From contig NW_024105098.1 of the NCBI RefSeq assembly GCF_003945595.2, positions 372,001 to 436,000 on the forward strand: 64,000 bases of DNA, in the 5' to 3' direction. Shown one piece after another: positions 13,339 through 27,005 of this stretch. Every line of letters starts with the position of its first letter. The first letter of the stretch is position 1. The notes below the pieces were generated by a model. It searched no databases, was not told the origin of the DNA, and saw only the letters and a program-made list of their open reading frames with translations. Made by a program: the position numbers and the translations under genes. The stretch is from Pipra filicauda. Lineage: Eukaryota > Chordata > Aves > Passeriformes > Pipridae.

Positions 13339-15145
13339 CTGTCCCTTTCAAACACAAACTGAACCAGCAGTATTCACCCCAACCCAGAGACAAGAAACCA
13401 CCTGGGGGCAGATCTCAGTGGGAGGGAAGAGCCCTCAGACCAACTCTGCCCGAACTCCAGACCTTTTGGGTTCTCCTACCTTGAACAGCTCGCTCTTCCA
13501 CTTGCCATGTTGTTTTTTAACTGCTTTCCTCCATTCTCACTGCTTTCTTATCAAAGACTGAATTCCCTGAATGAATTCAGTACATGGGTGAGTGTCAAGG
13601 CAATAATAGACAGCTTGTGAAGGTTTTGGGGTGAAAGTCAGACACAGTTCATGTTCCCACTTAATTCTGTGACCGTATGAAATGTATGTCTCATTACTTG
13701 TGCCCTTGCTCATTTCTCATTCATCTTTGCTCAGTAGTTACTGAGGGGTGAGATCATAACTGGAATTCATTTCGAGCTGTGTTCTCTCCGCCCTGTTGGG
13801 TCCTTCAGCACAGTGACTTTATCCAAGATTTCATTTCCTCCCCGTCTTTTTTCATAAACAGAAAAAAGGTGGATGGAAGAATACTCTGGCAGAAATGCTC
13901 TGGCAGAAGGCTCTGGTTTTCCTCACAGCCTCTCGATGAGTGAGAGCGAGCATCATCACTGAAACTGCTCTGCTGCCTGTCCCCACATGTGTCCCGTGGC
14001 TGGAGGGCCGGTCTCCCAGCACCCAGCTCGGGCCTGGGGGAGGAGAGGAGGATCATCACTGGCACAGAGCATTCCTGCCCTGTGAACTGGAGCCAACACA
14101 GAGGTGCTCAGGCAGCAGCATGTTGGGATAATTAGTTCTGGGGCAGCAGCGAGGAATCAGAGCCTCGACCCAGCTGAACCAGGGGTCTCCTTAACATATT
14201 CCTGCAAGGCTGGGATGAACAGAGTGCATGTCTTCCTCCAGCCACCGTGGTAGACACGTTAGCTGTACTTCTCCAGCACATTACAGTTGCTTTCTGTATC
14301 TGTCTGTGGTCTTTTTTCCTACAGTATGATCTTAATTTCTCTGGAAGAACAACTCTTTATTTGTGTGCCATTTAGGGTCAAGCATTGCAGCTCAAGTAGA
14401 AAAAAGCAGAAATACTTTAAGACACCATTTTGGTCAAGTTTTTTAATATTCAAGCAAACTTGATTTTACAACTCCCAGAAAAGGTTCCTCTTAGTATTAA
14501 AAAAAAATAAATTGTAGTTTTAATTTTTATCATCGCTGAAAGTGGAAAACATTATAAAAATAATTCAAACATGCCACACCAGATTCCTTATATTTTCAGG
14601 CATGGGGGGACACAGGTGATGGGAGAAAGAATTTCCCATTTGGTTTGGTTTTTTCCTTTATTCCCAGACACTCATGTAAAACCTTTTGCCACAGTGTTGG
14701 AGCACTTATTATGAGGCAGCTGAAGGACTTGAGCTTGCTTCCTGCTTCCTTCCGTCAGTAGTACTGGAAACCTTTCAGTCTCACTGATGAATTCCCCAGG
14801 AAACTCACAGAATTTCTAGCTTTAGAACAGTCTTTGTTTCTTTTCTTGCAAGTAATTATTCCCCTTCCCTTTTGATCCCTTCTTTGCACCAAACTTGCGT
14901 TGGTTTATGGATTTTTGTTGTAGCATTAACATGTCTCCAAAGCCTTTTCCATGGTTTGTGCTGGAAGTAGGCTGCTAAGAGAAGGGCTGGATGATAGAAC
15001 TGTGCCTGGGGCTCTGGGGTAACCTGGCAAATGCAGAGGGTTGGGCTGGTACCACCAGGAACTGGAGCTTTGCCAAGGGGTTAATGCTGCTGAGTGTGGG
15101 CAAACAGAGGTATTGATACATACCCTGCCTTTGCTCTCTGTCTGC

Positions 15146-15215
15146 ACCCAGTACTTCTGCTGGAATGGTGTGTCTGTGTTACCCAGTACTTCTGCTGGAA
15201 TGGTGTGTCTGTGTT
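15146..15215 (+). repeat. Exact 35-bp tandem duplication
   Basis: Bases 15146-15180 are repeated without change at 15181-15215; the unit begins ACCCAGTACTTCTGC. The copies are identical, so the duplication is recent or is homogenised. It lies in intronic sequence with no other visible feature. Confidence 0.97.
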
Positions 15216-16599
15216 AAATTCCATAGTGCATAAAAGATCTTCCTATTACTCCTTTGATGACAGCAAATCAGTGTCATGAAGGAATGCTGGTAAAAGATTA
15301 TTTGCATAAATCTCTGAAATCTTTATCCACTGACAAAAGCACTTTGTGTCACTCTATTCCATTTGCCCCATTGTTTTTACTTTATCATTTGCTTGGAGAA
15401 AGCAAACTAAATTTAATTAAACTATCTTCTTTTTTCCTGTTTAGCTCATCGTGAAATACAAATCTAACTGTGTTTTTTCTCTCTTTTTCTTTCCTTTTCC
15501 CTTTTGACCTGGATTTGTCTTTTGGTGGCTTTGATATCACTGTGTGATCCTATCTGCTTCACTACTTTAAAGGTAAGATTATAATTTCCTCAGTGACTAT
15601 TATACATCTTACAGCAGGTATAGAAATATAACTTGAAAGCCAGATGGGGAAGATGTTGGTAAGGAGGCAAAATAATTAGTGGCCATTCAGAGTGCAAGAA
15701 GTCCAATTAAGAAGAACATTTGATATTTTGTCTTCCCTAGCCATTGGCTGTTAGGGATTCTCCCAGCAGAGGAGGCTGGGTTTTCCTGGGCAGCCCCCCA
15801 GCAGTGTGTTGGACACAGTGCTGCCGTGCCAGCAGGGCTCTTTCTCCTGCTGCTTCCCAGCTCTGCCAGCACTCCCATGGATACAGCTTAGAGGGGGCTT
15901 TGGAGCTTGGAGCAGGAAATCTGTCCAGGACTGCAAGGAGCAAGACAAGATCACTTAATGTGTCCCTTCACACAGGAGTTCCAGAGAATTTCCACTGTCA
16001 GAGGAGGCTCAGTAGTTTAAAGATCACATATATTGGCCTGTTTAAGTGATAATTGAGAGGGGGGATGCCAATCAAGATCAGAATATACAGAGATAGGTGT
16101 ACAGAGACAGGCAGGGGCATTGTCTCTCCCTGAAAGCTGGCAGTGTTTTCTTCCTATTGCTCTGTTACAAGCATGTCTTTGGTTTGCACTGCATTGTCTG
16201 CCACTTGGGAGTCTGCCAAGTCTGAGGTGAAATATCTCCAAACCAGTCCTTCCCAAAGCTTGATGCCTTTTCATGCCTTTTCAGTACCTTCTGTTCCTCA
16301 CGAACCGGGACACTTAGGGAAAAGAACGTTTTGCAGGAGGAATCCAGAAATGTGCAGATGTTGAGAGGCAGGGCTGTGTATTTTCTGACAATTTCCAAGC
16401 ACAGAATTTCGCTGAAGACAAGTAACAGAAATAGGAAATTTTATTGTAATGAGCACTTTTGTGTGTAACCAGCAATTGGCAAATAGTGAAGTCCTGATGC
16501 TTCCCAGCTTGCACGGAGACAGTCTTGGTCTCTGACAAACCTGGAAGAGAATACTGTTTTTCCAAACTTTATACTTTCCCCCTCTCAGAGGTCCAGAAG

Positions 16600-16725
16600 T
16601 ACATGCTGTAGTGTCTAGGTCATCTCTGCAGCCCTGCAAAGGCCTGGCTGTGTTCCAAAGAGTGATTGACAGAGGGTTGGACCTGGTGGCCTTGCGCCTC
16701 TCTCAACAATGGTAGGTTACCTCCA
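16600..16725 (+). mobile_element. Possible CR1 3'-end remnant
   Basis: The segment GGGTTGGACCTGGTGGCCTT, followed by CTCTCTCAACAATGG, resembles the conserved 3' untranslated end of avian CR1 elements (TTGGAC...GATCTT...CTCTTCCAAC). The typical terminal octamer repeats are absent. This is a resemblance from memory only; the sequence could be unrelated. Confidence 0.35.
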
Positions 16726-19700
16726 TTTACATAGTGGCAGTGGAGTCACAGCAGACTCAATGAATTTAATTAGTAGGAACTGAAAAATATGTGTAGTCAT
16801 TATGTAAAACATGTAAATTTAACCCTTGAAATGGAATTGTCAGTGACTCACCACTGTGGCTGGGTGCCAGCGCCAGAGGCAAAATGACAGAAACTGCAAG
16901 TGTGTCACAAGAAATTAAATCAACTATATGAGGGTTCCTGGGAATTGTTGAGGAGATGGTTGTTCGCACCCAGGATAGACTAAAAACTTGTTAGGAATAT
17001 TGGGGTTTCCCCATTCAAATAGGCTTTGAGGTGGGGTATGTATTTTTAAGAAAGTTAATTGACAGAAGACCAGAAAAGCATAGCAGGAGTAGGAGGAATC
17101 ATATACTGGACTTCTACCCAAGTGTGTGCACAGAGTAAAAGCCCATAACAAACATTACACAATGTGTGGCCACCGTAGGAATGCTCAAGGCTCTGATGGG
17201 TGTTCCAGTGCCAAAAAATGGCTGTGAGGAAAGTTTTTACCTACCCAGTCACTGCAAATGTTAATTCACAGACCCTCAGGCAAGTTACATGCAGCTGGAT
17301 TATCACTGTGGGATTCCCTGGGGTCTCATTCGGCCTCATTGTAGAGGATATGGAACAAAGAGTTTCATGGGGAGCTTTAGACTATTGTTGTCAGTAAGAA
17401 GGGAAGGGATTTAACCCTGGGGCTGTTGCTGACACTTCTGGATCCCATCCAGGAGCGGGTGTGTATAGTTGCAGCTCTTAGGACTGTGCACAAAAAAGAA
17501 TTTTTAAGGGTCTTTTTGAACTGCTGCCACTCTTGAAAAGCAGAAGAAAGGTCTCTTAATGACTCTGAATATTACACCTGTCATGTGGTAAATGAACCTC
17601 AAAGGCTCTAATTTTTCCACCCTGTGCTGGTTGACAGAGCGCTGTGCTGTGATCAGCATGAGACTGGAGCAGGACGGGAGCCCCAAGGGATGCTCCGGAC
17701 TCTCACCCTCTGAGGGTCCCAGGGTCCAGTGGGTGCCATGTGTCTGGTCCAGCCTGGCATTCCAGCTCACCCAGTCCCTGTCTGACAGTGAGGCAGATCC
17801 TAACCCAGGCTGGCAGGTCTGGGGGTGGCTGTCAAAGCCTTGATCCATTGATAAGGCATTTTAAAGAGGAAGAACGTGATGCAGGGAACACAACCACCAC
17901 CAATGGGATATACGGCCTGTTGTCATGAATTCTTTTGCCTCCTTGACTGGGGCCTCATTTTGTTTAATCATTTACTCCAGATTTCTCAAGTTTTATTATT
18001 TATTTCAGAGCTCCTGCTCATAAGTTTTCCTGTACTTTCTAGGGACCACTTGCTGTGTGACATCATTCTGCTTGTAGGCTCTTGCTTATCCTGCAGTTCT
18101 CTCCACAAACATGCTGGCAGCATGCAGCTTCCAGAAGGGCTGTGTGCTCCCAGACCTGCAGAGAGCAGCCTTTCTTGACTCCATTTACGAATGTCACTAT
18201 CCAGGGATTTTTACTCCAGAAAAAAATCATCTAAATTTTTCTCAGGTGAGCGTAGATGTGAAGCCTGGCAGGCCCAAGGCAGAGCCTGACTCGCACCCTC
18301 AGCAAAGCCCACCTTGCTGAGCAGGGGAGCACACCTTACAGAGCAGGTGTAACAGACTGAAAAAAAAGTTATGAGAGCATTGGAAGGGTTGCTGTTTTCA
18401 TTCAGAGACAAACTGCAGCCTGAATTCTCTGTTCCTGCCTGGCCATCCATACCCCCTGCTCTTCCTACCTGCCTGTTTGACCTGGCAGCTCAAGGTGAGC
18501 GGGTTCTTAGCCAGGAATGACACGAGTAAGATTTTTTTTTGTGTTGTGATGCTGCTTTATTTTCCAGGGTTTGCAGTCTGACAGCCTGAGGCAGTTATTA
18601 GACAAGGATGTTTAACTAGATCAGAGTCCAGGATTATTCCAGTCTGGGGTCACCATGTCAAGTGTTGCTGTTCGCAACAGTAGTTTGAAAGATTTAACTT
18701 CTTCATATCCTCGGTTATCCAGAGAGTGAGTTGGACTCGCTGTAGAGAAATGCTTGCTCGTGCAGAACGGCGTGTGATTTTATGTCTGTGATTTACACCA
18801 CACCTCAGAAGGAGTGGGGAAGGTCATCAAGGAAAGTTTAACTAAGGAGAATGGAGAAAAGGTTGTGAGAAGATTCTTACAACACTTTTAATAACTAGAA
18901 AAAGCGCTGCTTCTCTTCCCAAGCCTGTCCTAGTGCTCCAGCAGAGTTACACAGACCGCGTTTGCGCTCCCTCCCGTTGCCATCCTCTGCTGCAAATCCT
19001 GCAACAGAGTTCTTCTGCCTGGGAATTCTTCTGGCTTTTACTGCCAACAGCCAGCCTTGGCAGAGCAGTGAAATGCATGGTTGGAGTTAGTTAGGGAATT
19101 CTGTCTGCAAACCAAGCAAAGCTGCTCCTTAGCAGCAGGTCTGGTCTGGGGTGTAAGGATTTAAGGTGTCTGGGTGTGATTCTCAGGGCAAAGAGCCTGC
19201 CTCAGCCAAGATGACACATCTGAAAGTGAACTCAGACTGTGTGAAAAGTGCCATAACTGACAGCAATGGATGTCAGGGACAAGGAAAACGTTTCATCAGC
19301 ATTTTCGCTGACTCGAACGCTGTAGGTCTGACAGTTGTCGTCTTCTTGAATATTACTGGGCTTGCACTTCATGTAGGAAAGAAAAGGTACCCAAAAAGGA
19401 TGTTTAGGAAAGAAAGGTGAAAACCTCTCAGGCAGTCAAACAGTGAAGGCAGAGCACACAGAGGGATAGGAATGGGCACTTGCTCTGTGTCACAGCACTG
19501 TCACAGTCCATGCTTGGAGGGAGAATGGGCACACTCATTTGTGTCACAGATCCTTGAAAAAGACATTTGTTTATGGAGTGAAAGTCCTCTTTAAAAGTGA
19601 GAATGCAATTATCTTTATGAGACTGTAGCTTGGAGAACAGCTGCATACTGACCTCCCCTCCTCCCTGCCAGCCAAATTAAAATCATCAAAGCTGATGGTT

Positions 19701-20599
19701 GCTAAGGCCTGTGGGCTTCCGGACTTCCCGCCTTGGAGCGGTGCCAGCAGCTGTGCCATGGATTTCCTCAGAAAGTACCACTGCTGCACCTCCCTGCTGG
19801 CTCAGTGTGGGCAGTTGGGCACATGTACCCCTCCATTGCTTCTGGAGAAACTGGTGCCCATGGCAACAACCCTGTGTGCTTGCCCTCTGGAGTGGAGAAG
19901 TAAATGACTGACTTACACCACAGGTGTCTAAATATTAACTACTTCCCCTTACTGTTTTTCCAGGCTGGTTATAAGCACATGACCTAAAAATAAAAGTCAT
20001 TGCCCCTAACTTGCCATCTTGCAAGAATTTTGTGCCCGAGGATTACTTGGTTTCAGAATTTTGGCACATTTTTCCAGACCTTCTTACAAAGACAGCTCTT
20101 GCTAAAATAGGAGCTGCCACTGCTAGTCAGCAAAGTCCTGTATTCATCTACTTCCTGACACTCATTAGTGGCTGCTAGATGATAATGAGGTTTTGTTCAT
20201 TACCCTCCTCCATCTGATTTGAACTCCTGATCCAGAAGCCAAATGCTGTAACATCTCATTTTCAGTCCTGGGCAATTTTAGGTCCTTGTTCCACTGTGTA
20301 GCACAATGTGAAATTTGCCCAGAATATCCTTGTCTGTATTTCCATCATTATAGTTACTTCATTTATGCTCTTTTTGAGAATGTCAATCTGTTTGATAAGA
20401 TGGGATCAGTTTATGGACACTATCCCAAGCACAGCAGCATGAGGCTCATCCTAACAACATCTGAAGGGGGCCAGGGGATATTAGTGGGGTCTGCTTCCAG
20501 GATCCTCCTCTGTGAGCTGTACTATAGGTACACAGCAAGTATCCACCCAGGAGCTGTGACTGCATCTCCTGCAGCTTTGAGTGTAACATTCACTCACCC

Positions 20600-20870
20600 T
20601 CCGCAGTTCTGGTGCCCACACTTGGAGAAGGCAGAAAACAAATAGAGGAGGATTCACTGGGAAAGTTAGGTGAAAGAAAAAGATTGGGAACCAGGCCTTT
20701 GGAAGAAGCTTGAAGAGCACAATTTGTTGGGTTCAGTCTAAAGTCTAAAGAGCCATTGATATGCAGTCTGTAAGGAGAACAGCAGGCTGGCAGTAGACTA
20801 ATAAACTAAAGACTGATGAAGCTGGACAAACCCAGGCTGAAGATTGTAGAAAATTCACTGGATTGTACTG
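20600..20870 (+). mobile_element. Possible ancient CR1-like LINE remnant
   Basis: Stretches such as CAGTTCTGGTGCCCACA near 20604 and GATGAAGCTGGACAAACCCA near 20815 are reminiscent of the 3' region of old CR1/L3-like elements, in the same order and strand as in those families. Divergence is high and no coding frame survives. A repeat-library search would decide. Confidence 0.3.
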
Positions 20871-21010
20871 GGTTGAGCATTGCTGACAACTGTTCAATTA
20901 AAATAAGGTTATTTCAAGAATACATGCTGAATTCAAGGAAAAATGAAGTCATAGGAGCCCAATGACCCTTGTAATTCAGAAGTAAAAAATGCAGTAGTCT
21001 TTTGTGGTTT

Positions 21011-21170
21011 TACTTTCTATGAATGGCAGTGAGATGAAGAAGTTCCTGATTTCACTGTGATTTGCTCAGGAAATGAGAATCAGTGTGTATTACTTTCTAT
21101 GAATGGCAGTGAGATGAAGAAGTTCCTGGTTTCACTGTGATTTGGTCAGGAAATGAGAATCAGTGTGTAT
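21011..21170 (+). repeat. 80-bp tandem duplication, two mismatches
   Basis: The 80-bp segment at 21011-21090 is repeated head-to-tail at 21091-21170; the unit begins TACTTTCTATGAATGG. Two substitutions distinguish the copies (CCTGAT against CCTGGT, and TTTGCTCAGG against TTTGGTCAGG). It looks like a local intronic duplication. Confidence 0.97.
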
Positions 21171-24100
21171 CCTGTCACTTGATACTGTGCCATCGACTTG
21201 AAGAGATTTTCTGTTTTCCATGGCAGAAGGACCTTTCACTTTGGTTTGGGAGTCTTCGTTCCTGCCACACACACTGTATGAATATATAAACTCAAAGCTT
21301 TTCATTACAGCCATGTCCAGGCTGGTGGTGTTTGCTTGTTTTAGCAGTCAGGAGGATATGAGAGGTTGGAGGTACATTTACTGATCTGATGTCAGTGGGC
21401 TCTCAAAGAGAAAAGTAAACTAGTTGACATGGTAAACATTAGTATTGAAACATAAGTAGATCAGTTAACATAAGAAAATTGTCTAAATCTTGACAGCTCC
21501 TCATCTACCTGATGAAAAATGTGATGGGGCAGCTGATCATCTCAGCAGGGCAAGTCTGGGCAAGGAAAGCAAGGAGAAGAAAGGGCAGACCAACGATTCG
21601 CTGCTCAGGAACCCCAGAGATGCATGAACTTTAGCAGAGGTTTGAGTCATCCTGATTCACCATGGCTGCTGGTGTTCACTGTTGCAACCAGGAAGAAGTG
21701 CTTCTGAAATCCCAGCATGGAGGTGAAAGGGCACAGTCTGGAAAGGAAAACAAAATCTAGGAATTACACAGTGGCAGTATTTTTGGAAGCAGACGAGTAA
21801 TTTGGGAGTCTAAGCTCACATGAATAGGATTTTTCGCATAGCTGGTTTTACAGTGTTGCCATCCTTCTGTTCAAAAAATTGGCTTTTGTTCAGCATGGGT
21901 GCTCTCAGGAAGCCCACTGTAATATCCACCTCCTTCACCTGGAAAATTTGGCATAAAGAAGAGGATCTACAGGGTTTTGAAACACAAGTAGGCTTCCAGT
22001 TTATCAGTATAAAAGGTGGGAGATACTGCTGCATTATCTGAGCCAAAAAAAACACAGTGGAGCATTACACCAGTAATCTTGGGCTGTTCTTAATGTTCAC
22101 CATAGCAAGGGTTAAATGAGCTGGAAAGCTCATAGAAAAAAGCTCATACAGTGCAGTTTTTGTTTATACTGAAATGTTCCCATATGTTTCAGTTAATGCA
22201 GAACATAATTGGGTCTGCTTTGGGATGGAGACATTTTTCTTACACAATTTATCCATTAATCATGTGTGTGGGAGAGTCCACTCCACCAGAAATAGATTCC
22301 TTTCCATTTTAGCCAAAAACCCACAGTGCAAAATCTTCTCCCTTCCCTCTTCTCCTTAGCATGCTCATTCTCCTCTCCAAAATGTTCTGCCCTTGCTGCA
22401 GAGAAATAACCTGGTGGAACAGTTTCAAACATGAGGTAAAATAGTTTTGCCCTACATTAGCTTTCACTTAATGTATTTCCTGGCTCAATTTGCTGAGCAG
22501 TTCACATTGCACATGGACATTCCTGAATTAGAAAATCGTACATATAAAAGTTTTCTTATGTTGTTTCAAAGTCAGGATTTCTGGTTTTGATTTTAGTACC
22601 TCAAAGTAACAGGAATGAATTGTGCTTGACATTAATTACATCCTTCTGCCTGCTTTATTATTATTAGGATAAACAAGCTACCGATTTGAGGGAGAGAAAA
22701 GTCTACAAGGTGTTTGAGGTCTTATTTCCTTTTCCTTTGGTAAACTTCCAGTAATTTAGCTTGTCTAATTTGCTGCTGGAAACCTGCTGCTGGGAGCGCT
22801 CATACCTGAAAGAGAATAAAATTAGTGAGCTTGAAGGAAAATTTCAGTAATGAGATGAGAAGAAGGGAAAATTTGTCTTTGTCTGTTTGCTTTTTGTGTG
22901 TGAATGTGCAAAATAAGCAGAAGGAATATTGACTGTCTGAGAGCAAAACAGTGAGCTGTGCTGGAGTGGGAGGCTCAGAGGTGTTTGTGGTGTGAGCAGT
23001 GTGTTCACTGTCACACCCTGGCTCAGCACCAGGGGGACTGTGGTGTGTGGACCCTCCATTGCCCTTCCAGGCTGAGACAGGAGTCTTATGGTGCTCACTT
23101 TGATCCACACTGGTGCTAGGGCAGGGACTTCCAGCAGTGCAATTGATCCCTGAATTATCCTCTCAGCAGAGGGGAGCCCTGTTGCATCCTGGAATTTATA
23201 TTGTGGCTCCCCAGTGGTAATTTAAAGGAGTCAGAGTGTGTTTCTCTGCATGTTACCACTGATCCCCCGGTACTTTATTGGCCCACAGGAGCCTCTGACA
23301 GCCTGTAAACTTAAGTCAACCTTATATAAGGCAGATTTGTGATCAGAGGCATTTGGCAGCTACCTCTGGCCCTTTCTTGACCTGTACTACACATTTCTTG
23401 GCTGTGGCCATGGATGTGCCATGGTGCTTGGAGGCAGAGCAGGTTGGTGATCGGTTGTGTTTCATGGCATACAAATGCTTTATACCAAGTGACAGTCCCA
23501 TGAGCAATTGTGTTCCATGACTTTTTGAACCAGTGGGTTGTCAGTGTATGAAGACTGGTGCCACTTGTGAGATAAAGCCCCTGTTAGATTTGGACAGAGA
23601 TTCACTTATTTCACTGGACTCCAACCTGAGAAAGCAGCTGCCCCAGAAGAGGCTCTCTGTGCCTATGCACACAGGTAAATAGGTATTTTAGTGCAAAGTT
23701 GAGCTGTTCATAGGGGAAGGGCTCAGTAACTTTAGTTGACATTTAGAAATAATGTAGCCTAATTAGTCCAATGGTTTTGAAAAGCTTCCTTTCTTCCTGT
23801 ACTAACTCCCTTTCCAGGTGCCTATTCTTGGTTCCACATCTAATTTGTAGTTAGCATTTGCTTGTCTTTAAAAATGCTTATGAGATGGGCAGTTGTATGT
23901 GGGTGCACTAAGAGTGCAGGTAGAACTTCTTGTGTCAGCCCAACAAATGCAGCCTGGTGTTAGATCATCAAGCCACACTATCCTAAACATCACTCCTTAA
24001 TGTGCAGATTCTGTAAGCCAAAATATTCCCCTTATTTCATATTTGCTAACTCTCTACATGCACTGTTTTTGTCCTTGCACCACCCTGTGGATAACCAAGT

Positions 24101-24210
24101 GCCATTTGAGACACAAATTGGTCATCAATCTTCATTAGCAATTCTTTTATTTATGAGTTGAATTCAGCTAAATGCTTGTAATTAATGGTGACTGTAACGC
24201 AAACAGTTGT

Positions 24211-24274
24211 AAAAATGTACCAAAAATACTGCAAGTGAGCAGAAAAATGTACCAAAAATACTGCAAGTGAGCAG
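24211..24274 (+). repeat. Exact 32-bp tandem duplication
   Basis: Bases 24211-24242 recur unchanged at 24243-24274; the unit begins AAAAATGTACC and ends GTGAGCAG. No coding or structural context is apparent. Confidence 0.97.
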
Positions 24275-26956
24275 ACATGACACTGAATACACTCAGAGAG
24301 TGAATTTTCTATTACTAAATTGGTGCATTTCGTAGCCCTGTTTCAGAGGGTCACAGACCACAGGGAGCTCCGCTACTGCCACAGGGCTTCTGCTTGAGGA
24401 TCTGTGCATTGTTGTCTCTGGCTATTTACTGTTCCTTTTCCTTCTAATTAGCACAATTCCCCCCTGCCTAGCAGTCCCAATTGCTTACATCTTTCCCTGT
24501 CACTGGTCCACTGCACCCATGTGCTCACAGTCCCTTAGGGTTGTCCAAAATTTATACCATGGGAGAGAAAGTGCCAGTGCAGAGAGAGAGAAGTGTAACT
24601 GTGCAGGAGTCAGTGATAAATTAGGTTCTAGGAGGAGAGAGTGAGAGGATATTAGTTTTTAACAGCTTCTAGAAATCCTAAAATAGAGAAGAACTGGGCC
24701 ACAACTAACAGAAATCATGACTGCTCGCTCGTGAACAGAGGCATCGCTGCTGGGAGGGAGGGAAGGAGCTTTGGCAGAGGACACCTCCCACAGCTTTCCT
24801 GTAGTTACTAGAGCGAATTACTTAGAGCTGGAAGGATCCTGGGCTCCCCTGCCAGAGTACTTGGAGTTAAGCAGAATGAGGTCAGCTTAATGTGGTGGAA
24901 TTTTTCAGCTGGTCCAGTGGTTTTCCAGGGGCCTGAGTCAAATTTTCTGAGTGCATGGATCTGGCAATTCATAAATCCTTTGGCTTTTATAACTATCAGC
25001 CACAAACAGTATAAAACCCACTTTTGCATGTACACGTGGAGGTGGGAATTTAGGGTCAGTAAATGCCACATGAATGGACTGACAGACTGATGTTTTCATG
25101 GCAGAGTACTGACTGAACTGAGAGGCCTCAGCTTTCTACTGAGGGTTTTATTTTCTACCTTTTAACTTCTTAGTGAATTAGCAAGGGAGAAGTATTTGGT
25201 TTTCTTGGTGCTGTTGAACTGTTGGGAGTCCACAGTGCTCCTGAAGAAGGCAATGAGTCCCAGGTGACAAACTGGGCATAGAAGGTTGACATTGTGATGA
25301 TGGCAAATAAGACATAGTTCTGGGGAGAAAACAGTATTTGTCTCCCTAAACAAAGCTTGACAATCATTTTTTTCCTCAAATTGTCCTTCCAAAGGATGTT
25401 TAACACTACTTCTGTCTAAGGGATGGGATATGTGTGTTTTATACCCTAATCCCTCTGTCATGTTAACAAGGTGCCTGCCTGGAGCAGCCCACAGCTCTCC
25501 TCCAACCCATTGAAACCAGAGCATGGGGTGGCTGGGGTACTTCTGGACCTCTGGACAAGCTGGTTATCCCACCTAGATAAGAGTTCCTGGATCCGATGGT
25601 GTAGACATAGACTAAGGGAACTGGTGAGGGCACAGAAAGCAAAGCAGCTCCAAGTGATTTTCAGAAGATCTCTTTGAACGTGGATTGGGAAGGGTCCACA
25701 TGTCCTCAGTTAAACATGTCTGTCCTTTTTGCAGGAAGGTGATAGCACCACTGGGGTCCTGGTTGTCTCTCTCTGAGAAAGGCCCAGCATTGAAACAATG
25801 AGATACGAGTTCCTACTTTACCTAGAGATTATTCTTCGAAATTAGGGTTTAGGCACAAATGGGAGGATCGAGTGTGATTGTTGTCATGTGTAATGGTACA
25901 ATTGTTTCTGTCTGTCCCTGTCCCACAGTGTTTACTGGTTTTATCTTCTGCTCTGCTCTTGTCACTGCTGCTGCCCCGCATGGATCACCAGCAGGCTGCA
26001 TTCCCTCAGGAGAGTCCTGCCCTGGCATGAGTCCTCCATGGGCCACAGTCCCTCAGGGGCATCCCTCCTTCCAAAAGCGTGTCTGCAGCCCCACATACCC
26101 TCAGCAGTCTGGCCCTCCCTGTGTCTCCTCAGGCTTCTCCCCACGTTTTTCGTCACGTTTTTCTCTTTCCTAAGGGATACACAGCGTTTGCTTTGCCTTC
26201 AAGGAAGGCATTTGGCAGGAGACAGGTGAAATATGTTCCAAGACCTCTAGGAGCCAGTGCAAATCTTTTCCTTTGGGTTCAATGAGCTTTGGATTGTGCC
26301 CTTATGGAATGAAAGTTTGGCAGAAGTATGTAGTAGCTGTGATGTAAGAGTCAGGCAGAAAGATTTCAGCAAACCAACAGTGGCTGGAGCACCTTGAGCT
26401 GAGTGCAAGAGGCCAAGCACAGGAAGGAATGGAGAGGTCAGCTCTGGTGCCCAGAAAAACACTGGTAACAACAGCAGTTCTCTGTCAGAGTTACTGATTC
26501 TCAGTCAATTAAAAGTGACAATCAAACTCTGAGGTGTTCAGCTTTCAGCCTGCAATGAGGCCTGAGGTGTTTGTAGCTCACCTGTATTAACAGTAATTGT
26601 TTGAAAAAGTCGTCATCAGAGTTTCTCACTTTGGAATCAGTGAAGTTTTTAAGACCTGTGAAAACATTATCCACAGAAAGAAAAAGGAAAGCTCAGATTA
26701 TAGTAAATACAGTTCTGAAGATAAAGCTTTCGGATGATAACGTATTCAGCTCACCTCACCCCAAATATTCACCCAAAAGAGAACCAGTCGTGTCATTTGC
26801 AGCCAGAACATCCTCTCCTGCACAAGCCGTTTTTAAAAGAGAAAGTGTCTAATATTTTTTGTTTCACCTCTTCAAAAGGGAAGCCCTTTGTTTTATAACC
26901 AGATTGACCTGATGATGAACTCAAGGCTGATCTGTTCAATACTCTAAGTAATTTTG

Positions 26957-27005
26957 CAAATTTAATCTAACAAATTTAATCAAATTTAAACTTAACAAAT
27001 ATAAT
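26957..27005 (+). repeat. Short degenerate tandem motif CAAATTTAAT
   Basis: Copies lie at 26957, 26971, 26981 (ending AAA) and 26996 (CAAATATAAT), within an A/T-rich patch of the intron. They look like local slippage. Confidence 0.7.

Larger units (their letters stand above)
10570..20600. other. Intronic DNA, no gene seen
   Basis: Contains the 35-bp duplication, two short palindromes and the possible CR1 end listed separately. At 11560-11880 there is an A/T-rich stretch dense in ATTA/TAAT homeodomain-type cores that could be a conserved non-coding element. The G/C-richer zone at 12440-12720 has overlapping open frames but few CpG and no recognisable product. Confidence 0.55.

Noticed and set aside
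26601..26852. Lysine/serine-rich 83-codon frame
   Set aside because: Resembles a nuclear-protein fragment in composition only; no flanking splice signals or family match.
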